Below, one piece after another: positions 46,701 through 58,700 of a stretch of DNA of 64,000 nucleotides. The translations under genes and the position numbers were made by a program. Under the pieces are notes generated by a model. It saw only the letters and a list, made by a program, of their open reading frames with translations, made no database searches and was not told where the DNA came from. This DNA comes from Quercus robur. Taxonomy: Eukaryota; Streptophyta; Magnoliopsida; Fagales; Fagaceae. Each line of letters starts with the position of its first letter. The first letter of the stretch is position 1. The stretch is taken from assembly GCF_932294415.1 (NCBI RefSeq), contig NC_065544.1, positions 18,575,351-18,639,350 on the forward strand, in the 5' to 3' direction.

Positions 46701-49700
46701 AGCGCGCTTAAGCGCAAAGCGCAAAGCGCAGAGCCCTTGGGGCTTTTTTCCTCTAAAGCGAAGCTCCCTCTCAAAAGCGCGCTTTTTTGAGCTTTTTTTA
46801 TTAAGCGCAAAGCGCGCTTTTTTGAGCTTTTCGTATATTTTTTTTTAAAAAGTCCTAATTTGATTCTTAGCCATTAGATCTAAATATTTTTTATATAAGT
46901 CATTGATCTAATATATAAAAACTAATAGTATGGTGTGCTACCATACACCTAAGCCTATCTCTTTAGATATTTTTTAACTTTTAACCACAACCAATCAAAG
47001 TCTCAAACACACAAACAAACACATCAGATTCAGACACTCCCAACCCCACGCTCAAACAAACACAAACAAACAAATCAGACACTCCCAACCCCACTGCCAA
47101 CCCCACTGCTCCCTCCCAATCACAGTGCTCTCTCGGTATCAAGCTCAAAGATTCAAAGGTATGTCTCTCTCTCTCTCTTTTATATTCTTCCTTTTTAAAC
47201 CTTTCTTTTTTTTTTACTCTTTTTGAAACCCAGACCTCAATCTTCTTCTCTTCCTCTTTCTCTCTTTTTTTTCCCCTCATTCTGAAACCCACGACACAGT
47301 CATAACTCCTCTTTCTTCTTTTGTTTTTTTTTTTCTTTTCTTAAACCTGTTCCATTCTCTCTCTGTCCTCATTTTGAAACCCACGACCCAGTCACACAGC
47401 TCCTCTGTTTCTTCTTCTTTTTTTTTTCTTAAACTTGTTCCATTTTTTTCCCTCATTAATGAAACCCGAAGCTCCTCTCTTTCTTAGTTGGGTCATTCAT
47501 GAAAAAAAAAATGTATGAATGTATGAAATTATTTATGTGTTAATTGTTTGGTAACTTACTTTAATATATGTCAACATAGCACTTAGACTCATATTGAATT
47601 TTTCTTAAATTTATTAAGTGATTAAATTATTAACTAATGTTAGTAATTAGTTATAGGGCATTAATGCATTATGGCTACTGGAGATTCAAATTCAAGAAAA
47701 GATATTGCATGGAAGTATGCGTATCTAGCTAATCAAAACAATAAAAATGATTTAACTTGCAATTTCTGTGGGAAAGTTGCAAAAGGAGGGGCTTATAGAC
47801 TTAAGCAACACTTGGTTGGAGGTTATAGAGCTATTGTTGGCTGTCAAAAGTGCCCTGAACATGTGAAGGAAGAAGTTAATCAATATATGCTGAGAAAAAA
47901 AACAGAAAAAGAGCAAGTAAATTTGATGGCTGAATTTGATGATATGGCTTTTGATGAAGAGGAGGATGAGGTTGCTGAAGTTGATGGTCGTGGAAAACGA
48001 GTGCAAAATGTAGGTGGCAGTGGCACTAGTAAAAAGAAGCCAAGGCATGTAGGTCCTATGGATGCATTTGTCTCTCCTCCTAAATCAGCACAAATGGGAA
48101 AGAGTGGAAAGGGGGTCCAAACAACAATTAATGATGCTTACAAGAAAGAGTTAAGAGAAAAGGCTTGTGTTGATATAGCTAGGTGGATGTATGAAGCAGC
48201 AATTCCATTCAATGCTGTTAATTATGATAGTTTCAATGCTGCAATTCAATCCATTGGACGATATGGAATTGGTATGAAGCCCCCAAGTTACCATGAAGTG
48301 AGAGTTCCTTTATTGAAAAAGGAAGTGGTCCACACCAATGATATAATGAAGAGCCATAAAGAAGAATGGGCAAGAACTGGATGTTCTATTATGTCTGATG
48401 GATGGAAAGATAAAAGTCATAGATCTTTGATAAATTTTTTGGTAAATTGCTCTAAGGGAAGCATGTTTATCGAGTGTATTGATGCGTCTTCATATATGAA
48501 GACCGGAGAAAGGATGTTTCAACTACTTGATAACATGGTGGAGAAAATTGGAGAAGACAAAGTTGTACAAGTTATAACTGATAATGACTCAAGTTATGTG
48601 ATGGCAGGTAAGAAGTTATATATAGAACTATATATCTTAATCTCATGAAATTAGAAAATAGTATTCATATTTTATTTTTATTTTTTTCTTAATTGTTACT
48701 AATTGTCATACTTATATTTTTACATTATTAGGACGATTATTGGAGGCAAAAAGACCTCATTTGTATTGGACCCCATGTGCTGCCCATTGTTTGGATTTGA
48801 TGTTGGAAGACATTGCAAAGCTTCCTACAATCATGAGAACAATAAAAAGGGCAATTGAGCTTACTGGGTATATATATAATCGTACTGGTCTCATAAACAT
48901 GATGAGACAGTTTACAGGGCAAAGGAACTTGCTTAGGCCCGCTAAAACTCGATTTGCTACATCCTTTCTCACATTATCAAGTATACATAAGCAAAAGGAA
49001 AGCTTGAGAAAGATGTTTACTTCGGAGGATTGGACCCGTAGTAAGTGGGCAAAGGAGCTAACGGGAAAAAGGGTGGCTCAAACAATTCTAATGGCTACAT
49101 TTTGGAACACTGTTGTCTATAGCCTTAAAGTGTTAGGTCCTATTGTTCGTGTGCTTCGATTGGTTGATGGAGAGAAAAGGCCTGCCATGGGATACATTTA
49201 TGAGGCTATGGATCGAGCTAAAGAAGCAATTGAAAAATCTTTTAATGGAAGGGAAGAAAGATAGAAAGAAATCTTTGAAATAATAGATCGAAGGTGGGAT
49301 TGTCAACTCCACCGGCTTTTGCATGCGGCTGGCTATTTCTTGAATCCAGAATTTTTTTATGATAATCGCTCTGAAATTGAGCAAGATGAAGAGGTGATGG
49401 CTGGCCTATACAAATGCATACAAAGGTTGGTTCCAAACATTAATCAACAAGATAAGATTCTTGAAGAGTTGACATCATATAAGAGAGAAGAGGGTCTCTT
49501 TGGGTTGGAAATGGCTAAGAGGCAAAGAAAGAAAAAGGCACCAGGTATTTGCTTTGTTAGCTTTTGCCTTTTGTTAGTTGTTACTTATTAGTTTGCCCAT
49601 TTTATTAAATGGAAAAATTATTTAGTTCTTATAAAGTTTGAGTTAAGGGTTAAGACTTAAGAGTTAAGACCATTTTTTATTTTCCTTAACAGCTGATTGG

Positions 49701-52700
49701 TGGTCTGCTTATGGAGCTTCAACTCCAAGTTTACAGCAATTTGCTGTAAAAGTTCTTAGCCTAACTTGTAGTTCATCAGGGTGCGAGCGGAATTGGAGTA
49801 TGTTTGAACATGTGAGTGACTAAAAAGTTAGGGACTTAATTGTGAAATTTATTTCATGATTTAATTATCATGATATCATCATCTATGCATATTAATATAT
49901 GGCTATATGGATTGTGTAGGTGCATAGCAAGAAAAGAAATAGGTTAGCACAATCCCGGATGAATGATTTGGTATATATCAAGTACAATAGAGCCTTGAAA
50001 CGAAGATATAATTTGCGTGACACAATTGATCCAATCTCCTTGAAAGATGTAGATGATAGCAATGAGTGGTTGATTGGAAGAGTAGAAGAGGATGAAGTAG
50101 AAGAATTTGCTGAAGATGATCTTGTGTTTAATGATGATATTTTGACATGGGGCAATGTTGCTAGAGCTTTTGGAGTTGAAGAAGAAAGATTCAACTTCAG
50201 ATCAAGAATGGGACCATTAGGACAAGCTACAGGTTCAAGTTCTAGTTCACATCATGCTCCTCATGATGGAGATGAAGAGGATGAGAAAAATGATGAGGGC
50301 TACAAATCTTGTGATGAAAATGATGATGGTCCCTTGCTTGATGAGGATGATGATTATTATGTAGATTAGGATTTCATTGCATATTTGCATTGATTTTGTT
50401 AGGCAAAGATATTTTGTTAGGCAAAGATAACATTACTTAACATTCTAGTACTTTTTAGCCTTTGCCTTTTTGGTTCTATACTTCTATTTTGATTCAACCA
50501 TGTTTTGTAATTATGACCATCAAATATCATGGTTGCATATATTTTGTAAAGCACAATAGAATTATGTAAATGTCATATAAATTATATAAAATGTTTTATT
50601 GTAATTTATATGATTAATTGATCACTTGATTGTTGTATTGATCATTAATAATTTTTTTTTTAATTTATAAAATTTTTTTTTAAATGTGCGCTTCACATCG
50701 ATCAGGCGCGCGCTTGCGCTTTGCGCTTTGCACCTAGGCTCTAGGAGGCCTTTGCGCTTAAGTGCGCTTAGCGCTTTTAACAACATTGTATGGGAGTGGT
50801 TCCAAATTTTGAGATGCTAGTAGATGCGTTGGGTTGTAAGTAGAGCTCACTTCCTATGAAATATTTAGGTCTTTCATTGGGTGCAAAATGAAAAGATAGA
50901 GCAATTTGGAATCCCATCATTGAGAAGGTGGAAAGGAGGTTAGCAGGATGGAAAAGATTGTATCTATCCAAAAGGGGGAGACTTACTCTCATAAAAAATA
51001 CTTTATCCAATTTACCTACTTATCTCCTCTCCCTTTTTCCAATTCCGGCAGATATAGCATATTGTATAGAACAACTTCAACGAAATTTTCATTGAGGTCT
51101 AGGATATGATTCTAAACGTCACTTGGTGAATTGGTCCAAGGTATGCTCTCCCATCCAGTCTGGGGGTCTAGCAATTCGAAATTTGAGATACTTTAATGAA
51201 GCACTATTGGGAAAATGATCGTGGAGATTTGGGTATGAGAGAGAAGTGTTATGGAGAAGGGTTACAAAGGCTAAATATGGAGTTGAGGAGGGAGATTGGT
51301 GCTGTAATTCTGTTCTAGGCTCCTATGAGGTGAGTTTATAGAAAAGTATTAGTAGTGGTTGGTCTATTTTTTCTCGCTATATTCAGTTTCAGATTGGAGA
51401 TGGGACGAGTGAAATTTTGGCATGATGTCTAGTGTGGTGATAATCCTTTGAGTACGTGTTTTCCAGAGTTATTTAGAATCGGTAATGATAAGGAGGCTTA
51501 TGTGGCTGATCTCATGCAGTTTCCTAACGGGGTTCTTTTTTGGGACTTAGAATTCCTGCGAGAAATTCATGATAGGGAATCAGATTCTTTGTCTGTTTTT
51601 TGGAATGTTATATATGGAGTCTCATTGAGAGGTATTGGTGAGGATAAGATGTGTTGGACACCTGCTAAGAGCAAGGGCATTGAGGTAAGCAGTTACTATC
51701 AAGCTTTGTTGGGTGTATGTACTCAATCCTTCCCCTGGAGAAGTATTTGGAAGCAAAAAGTTCCTTCCAAAGTTGCATTTTTTGTTTGGACTGCAGCTTT
51801 AGGAACTATCTTGACTATTGATAATTTACATAAGAAGAAGGTGTTGATACTAGATTGGTGTTATATGTGCAAAAGTAATAGAGAATCGATAGACCATCTT
51901 TTACTACATTATCCTATTGTTTATGAGTTGTGGTCTATGGTGTTCACCTTGTTTGGTATCCACTAGGCGATGCCAAAGACTGTGGTTGAGCTCCCAGCTT
52001 GTTGGCAAGGAAATTTTGGTCATCATCGTAATTGTGTTATTTGGATGGATATCCCTCATTGTTTGATGTGGTGCATTTGGTAGGAGAGAAACAACCAGTG
52101 TTTTGAAGATTTTGAAAGGACTATAACTGATTTAAAACTTTTCTTCTTTAAAACTCTATCGGACTAGATGTCTATCATAGGAAGTCATTCTATTTTTTCG
52201 GTCTATGATTTGATGGATGCTTGTAATTTATGTATTTGATTATTTGGGTCCCCAACTTTATACTTCTTGTATACTCGGGTGACTCATTATTAAGTGTTTG
52301 AATAAAATTTCCTTTACTTATCAAAAAAAAAATATATATATTTCATAGTTTATTTCAATTGGCAATGTTTCAACAGGTTCAACCTCAAGCGAGTGTAAAT
52401 TAGTAACAGATTAGTTCTTAATGGAAACACTAGACTATGCTATTTTGGTGTTGATGACACACCACAAATACTTGCAAAGAATAAAACTCCGTTATTTCAA
52501 AACTTCTGAAAACATTACTTACATGCCAAGCATGGTCCACAACTTCCAGAACATGTTGATCTTACAAGAAAACACTAAGGGTATGTTTGATAACTGTTTT
52601 TTCCCCTTATTTTTTGTTTTCAAAAACATTTTTTTATTTTTGAGACTAAAAAACTTGTTTAGCAACCCAAAATGGACAGAAAACAAAAATTGTTCTCAAA

Positions 52701-55700
52701 ACTCAATTTGTGAAGGAAACTGAAAACATGCAAAAGGCTGTTTTCAATTTCTAATTTTCAAAAGTCAATGAAAACACGCATTTGATTTAATGAATCTGTC
52801 TCATTTAATGAGTTAGTATTATAGTTCAAATCCTAGTAACAACATATTTTAGTATTTCTATTTTTTTCTTCAAAAAATTATTTTTTTTAATTTCAACTAA
52901 CCAAACATGTTTTTTTATTTCAAAAATACAAGAAATTTTTTTTTTCTTTATATTCCCAAAAACAAGTTTTTGAAAATAGAAAACAAAAACTTCTACCAAA
53001 CATAACCTAAGTTTTTATCACAGAGAAGGTAAGGATTAATATGCATCAGAAGAACATTTTTTTTCCTTCATTTAAACAAGCTTTGACAGATACAACAAGA
53101 CTAAGTCCAGGGTGAATCCTTACTAATCCCGTGAAAAGCAGAGACAGTGGAAAACTAAGTGCAAAAAAAATGCATTAAAGAAACATAAATGGTAGCACAA
53201 GTACTAGTACTACTATGTTGTCACAATAAAACTACCAATAAAAGATGAAAGATTAGAACATGGTATTTGTGTAGCAGCAAATGGGAAAAATGAGCAATAA
53301 AGAAAAGACTGACCTGTCGATTTAGATCTCTTGCCTTATCAGCATATATGCGAGATTCAGAAGTCAAACGACTGGACATCTCACTCACATCTGCATAATG
53401 AGAAAAAGAAAAACATACAATCAGTATATGCAATATAATTAGTACATTAAATGATAATTCTTTTTTTTTTCTCACTAACATCTGCATAATTAGAAAAAGA
53501 AAAACATACAATCAGGGTATGCATTATAATTACTACTTCAAATGATAACTGATTTTTTTTGGCTAGTTAAAAGAGGGGTGCTGATGGGAACCCCAGTGCC
53601 CAGCACCACAAGAGGTGCTGGAACCACTGGGGAATCCCTCAAACCCCATCAAATGATAACTGAAAATCATATTAGAAAAACATCAAGTATTAGCATCGGC
53701 CAGTGGCAGAGACAAAAAGTTTTATAGGAGCCAAACATATCAATAATATATATATATATATATTGATAAGTAATAAACTTCATTGAAAATCAATAATAGG
53801 GAAAAATAAAACAAGGCACACAGGCAGTGTGCTAAAAGCCAACATATCAATATTTTTTAAATCCACAAAATAACACAAACACACTATCCATGCCTTTCTA
53901 TATCCCTCTTTAAATAGAAAATGAAAAATAGTTTGTTTTTGGAAAAGAAAAGGAGCTTTTACTAAAGAGATTTACTCATATATTTTTGGAAACATATACT
54001 TTTAATGCTCCAAAAGTTAATGACTTATATATGACTACAAAAGTGAATATTAAAAGAAACAATGAGACATTAATACTTTAAATGAGTGCTTGTATAATTT
54101 TCTTTTAATATGAACGGGAGGATCAAGTAAAATTTACACATATTCTAAAACTTTTATTAGTAAAATAGATGGGAGGGAGAAATTTGAAAAGCCAGGGGTC
54201 ATGGGCCCCCCTCCCTCCACCCTTGGACAGCCACATATATTCTTTTATGCCATAGTATTTTGTCCAAATTCATACTCTTTGTTACCTTGAAAATCATACC
54301 AATGGCTTTCTTCTTAAATTAAGTTTTAACAAGAATGGTAAGATATTCCATCCAACTCTAAACAAACCAAGAGATAATATTGCTCATGGTTGTAAGCCAA
54401 CACTTCCTTTTTTTGTTTTTTTTAATAGGTAAGAAAACTTGTATTAAGAGAAGACTACTTCATTATGTTCAAACAAGAGAAAAGAAACAGAAAACAAAAC
54501 AAAAACTATGTACAAGAAGAAAGGGAATCTAAAAACAATGGAATGGATTCACTAGAAGCAAAACCCACGCATGAGAGTAATCAAACAAGGTCCCTGCAAA
54601 TAAAGCTAAAAGCTGATCCCCGTTAAGCTCCATGTCCTCAAAAATATGACTATTGTGCTCCCCCCAAATAATCCACATCACACAATGTGGTACCAAATTC
54701 CAAATATTCGAACACTGCTTCCCCAACCAGTTTTTCCATCCTGCTAATAAATTAATAACCTTCTTGGGTAAAACCCAAGCAACACTAAACAGTCTAAGAG
54801 CAAGACTCCATAACCAAGAAACTTCACCACAGTGCAACAAAAGGTGAACAACACTCTCCCCACTACACCGGCATAGACAACACCAATCCACAATTGGAAC
54901 GCCCCTTCTCAAATAATCACCTGTAAAAATCTTCCCCCATGCAGCTGGCCAAACAAATGGCACTTGATGTGGGGCCTTCACACCCCAAATGCTTTTCAAA
55001 GGACAAGAAAAGTAGTAGAGTTAGAACCCCTCAAAGCACCAAAAAAGGATTGTGTGTCAAAATCCCCCTTTGACTTCAACCCCAACCTCATCCTATCCCC
55101 ATCCTCATTTGGAGGATTCTGTGACTCCAAAGCATGAAAGGAAACTACGTTGGAACTGTATATTCCAACTCTGCCCTTCCTCACCATATGACTCACCAAC
55201 ATATCAACCACAAAAGCCTCCCAATAAGTAGCAATCTCAAATAAAATCGGGAGAGTTATTTTCAACAACTGCTCCCCACACCAGCAATCATGCCAAAACC
55301 GAAACCTACTCCCCAACCCAACCTCAAAATAAATGAACCTTACTGAAACTCTCCCACCCCATCCATATAACTTGCCATAAACCACACCAATGTGAAACTC
55401 TTTGCAACATGGAGTACCAGCCACCCCATTCCTCCCCAAATTTCAAGGCTATCACACACATAAACGCATCTCCTCAACCCTAAACCGCCACAACCACTTA
55501 CCTAGAAGGGCTTTATTAAAGGTATTAATTTTCCTGATACCCAACTCACCATCGGTCATATGATAACACACCTTATCCCACCCTACCAAATAAATTTTTT
55601 GCTCATCCGCTAAACCTCACCAAAGAAAATCTCTCTGTAATTTCTCAATCCTATTAGCCACTCTAGTAGAAATGGTGAACAAAGACAAATAAGTGGGAAT

Positions 55701-58700
55701 GCTCGAAAGCATACTCTTAGGGTCCATTTGGTTGGAAGGGTGGAAAAGTGAGAGGATAGAAAATTGTGGGAGGATAGAAAAGATTTTATTTTCTCTCCTT
55801 TTTGTTTGGTTGTAAGTGGAAAAGTGGAGGGATGGAAAAATGAGTTTGAATAAATTTACTCATATACCCTTATTAAAGAATGATTCCAAATTAATAAATA
55901 AATAAATAAATAAAAGTGACAAATAACCACACAAAAAAGAGCAATCACCCAAATTTTTTTATAAAAATAAAAAACATGTTCCAAAAAAAATCACATCTAG
56001 TAAAAATAAAAATAAACTATCACGCCCAAGCCCTAAAAAATCAAAAGAAAAAAAAAAAAAAAGTGGCAATGCTAATGCCCAAGAAAAAAAAGTGGGGGAC
56101 AACATTGCTGCCCAGGGAAGAGAGAAGAAAGAAAAAAAAAATGCAACTTAAATTTAGGGTATTTGTGTAAAGTGCATATTTCAGCACTATTTCTTCCTCA
56201 TTTTCCTCCCAAATTGGGAGGATAAAAAAAGGTGGGCCTAGAGGGAAAATTTTCCCCCCTATTTTCTGTCTCTCTTGTTTTCTCTCCTCAACCAAACAGT
56301 GGAAAATGTCATTTTCCACCCTATTTTCCTTTCCCTATTTTCCATTCTCCTTGTTTTCATCCCAATCAAACATACCCTTAAGGAGGGTCAGGCAACCCCC
56401 TTAGAAAGATACATTTTCTTCCATCTTGCCAACCGTCTTTCCAATTTCTCCAAAATCGGATTCCAAACAAAGGATGACTTATAGGAAGCTCCCAATGGCA
56501 TACCAAGGTATGACATAGGCAAACTCCCAACCTTGCAACCCAACATATCAGCTAGAGTGTCTAGATTATCTGCATCACTAATCTGAACCATCTCACTTTT
56601 ACTAACATTAATCCTTAGCCTTGTAACCATTGTGAACCAAGTCAGCAACATCCTAATATGAAGAATGTGCTAACACTTGTATCACCAAAAAGTATAGTAT
56701 TATCTGCAAATAATAGATGAGATACACATAACTCATCACCTCCCACTCCATGCACCTTGAAAACCCTAATAATACCACCCCCCTCCATCCGTCTAAGAAT
56801 TCTAGTAAACACTTCCATCATTAAGAGAGATAACATACAAGAAAAAGGATCCCCTTGTCTTAAGCCTCTCGTATTATGTAAAAAACCGGCTAGAGAACCA
56901 TTAACTAATACTGAAAATTGGACAGAAGATATATATGTATGTATCCATTGCCAACATCTAGCTCCAAAACCCATCCTCTCTAACAAGTAAAGCAACACCT
57001 CCCAATTTACATGATCATAGGCTTTTTCTATGTCCAGTTTACCAATTACACCCAGAATCTTACTCCGAATCCGACTGTCAACACACTCATTTGCAACCAA
57101 AACTGAATCCAAAATTTGATGAACCCCCCCCCCCCCCCCCCCCCGCCCCAACAAAAGCATTTTGAAATTCAGAAATGAGGCCATCCAACACCCCTCTCAA
57201 ACAATATGCCCTTGGCCAAGATCTTATAGACACCACCCACCAAACTTATTGATCTAAAATCAATCATATTAGAGGCTTTCTGTTTCTTCGGAATAAGAGA
57301 AATAAATGAAGCATTCAGGGACTTCTCAAATTACCATATTCGTAAAACTCCTCAAAGAGAGCTAAAATATCACTCTCCACGACCCTCCAGCAATGATGAA
57401 AAAATGCCATCGTGAACCCATCTAGTCCCGAAGCTTTATCCCCCTCCATATCATGCATAACTTGTAGAATTTCCTCCTCCAATCTCTATTCAAGCAACCC
57501 ATTCTCCACTACCCCAATATTATCAAAATTCAAGTCATCCACCACTAGTCTCCATGTCTCTGTCTCCATATACAACTTCTAATAAAATCCCACCACCTTG
57601 TCAATTACCTCTGACTCCTCTTCATATACCACACCATCCACCTCTAAATTACCCAAATGGTTATTCCTTCTATGAGAATTTTCCATCCAATGGAAAAACT
57701 TCTTGTTATCTCCCTCCTTAAGCCACAAAACTCTAGATTTCTGTCTCAACGATATTTCCTCCAATGAAGCCAACTGCTTCACTTCTGATGTCACTCCATC
57801 CCTTTCCATCTTCTCTGCTAGTGTGAGCCCATTAACCCCATCCTTCTCATATAGCCTCACCAACTCCTCCAACAACCTCTTCTTATTCACCCCTATAGTT
57901 CCAATTTCTCTTATGTTCCACCAACGAATGTCTTCCTTCAAAGCTTTCAACTTCTTAACTAGCACAAAACTAGGCATGCCCTGGAAAGAATATCGACTCC
58001 AAGAATAAGATGACTTCATTACCAAAGATATACAATACAGCACAAAACCCAGAACAAGCAGCTAAGCTGCTAACAAGGAAATGAAAAAATCAACACTGGT
58101 CAAGACAGCATACGACCAGACCAGAAACTACCCAACCCAACTACAAAAATATACCTACAGTCAACACACAGAACAAACCAGCCCAAATCAACCAGAACTT
58201 CAAGTTAATTTTCAAGTCAGTACAAAGCTTCTTAACTCTAGCAGAACATTTCTCAGGAATGAAAGCACCAGCTCTCCAACTAACCTCATTAAGGATAGTT
58301 CCAACCAACTCTTCCTTTGAGACCAGAGGGCCTTGATGCCTTAATTGGCTAGTTATTATGAGCCAGGATTTCTCTTCTCATATTTGTTTAGATTATGTTC
58401 AAGGTGACAAATATAAATTGTCAAGTGCAACATTTGCTCTTCCATATTGATATAAGTAAAAATTAAGACTAAAAATGCCAGCAGTTCCTTCCTTTTCAAC
58501 CCCAAACCACAACCCTTCTCTCATACATTTTAAAACTCTTCAAAAGATTTTCTCAATCTTTTGACAGAAACTAACTCTTCCAAACCAACCTTAAAACCCC
58601 CAATCTGTTGCTGCCAGGAAATTTCCAGCAACCAGTTCCTCTAAAAACATAACCCACCACTTATTATTATGTACAACATCCGTAATCTGAATGATACAAA

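Larger units (their letters stand above)
46400..52330 (+). mobile_element. L1-type LINE in SEC22 intron 4 (antisense), split by a hAT element
   Basis: The left part (46438-46687) encodes the palm of the reverse transcriptase, including FADD ([11 protein letters not shown]). The right part (50797-52330) continues with the thumb region ([27 protein letters not shown]) and zf-RVT (51448-51966: [39 protein letters not shown]). It ends with an A tail at about 52321 after TTCCTTTACTTATC. Several stops (e.g. near 50840, 50890, 51092, 51220) show decay. The 5' part is missing or unrecognisable; the start is approximate. Confidence 0.8.
54405..58045 (-). mobile_element. L1-type LINE in SEC22 intron 3, interrupted by a MITE
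   Basis: On the minus strand, in order: linker and RT N-terminus (58043-57579: [37 protein letters not shown]), RT palm (57120-56642: [49 protein letters not shown]), thumb (56650-56390), then zf-RVT (55440-54529) and an A-rich tail at about 54405-54430. The catalytic FADD reads FADN. There are several stops and frameshifts, and a 21-nt C run (57124-57144) sits inside the RT region. It lies in the same sense as SEC22. The endonuclease domain was not found. Confidence 0.85.

Noticed and set aside
54529..55439. Open frames with Cys/His motifs that could be read as a host zinc-finger gene
   Set aside because: They are the zf-RVT part of the intron 3 LINE, in order with its reverse transcriptase.
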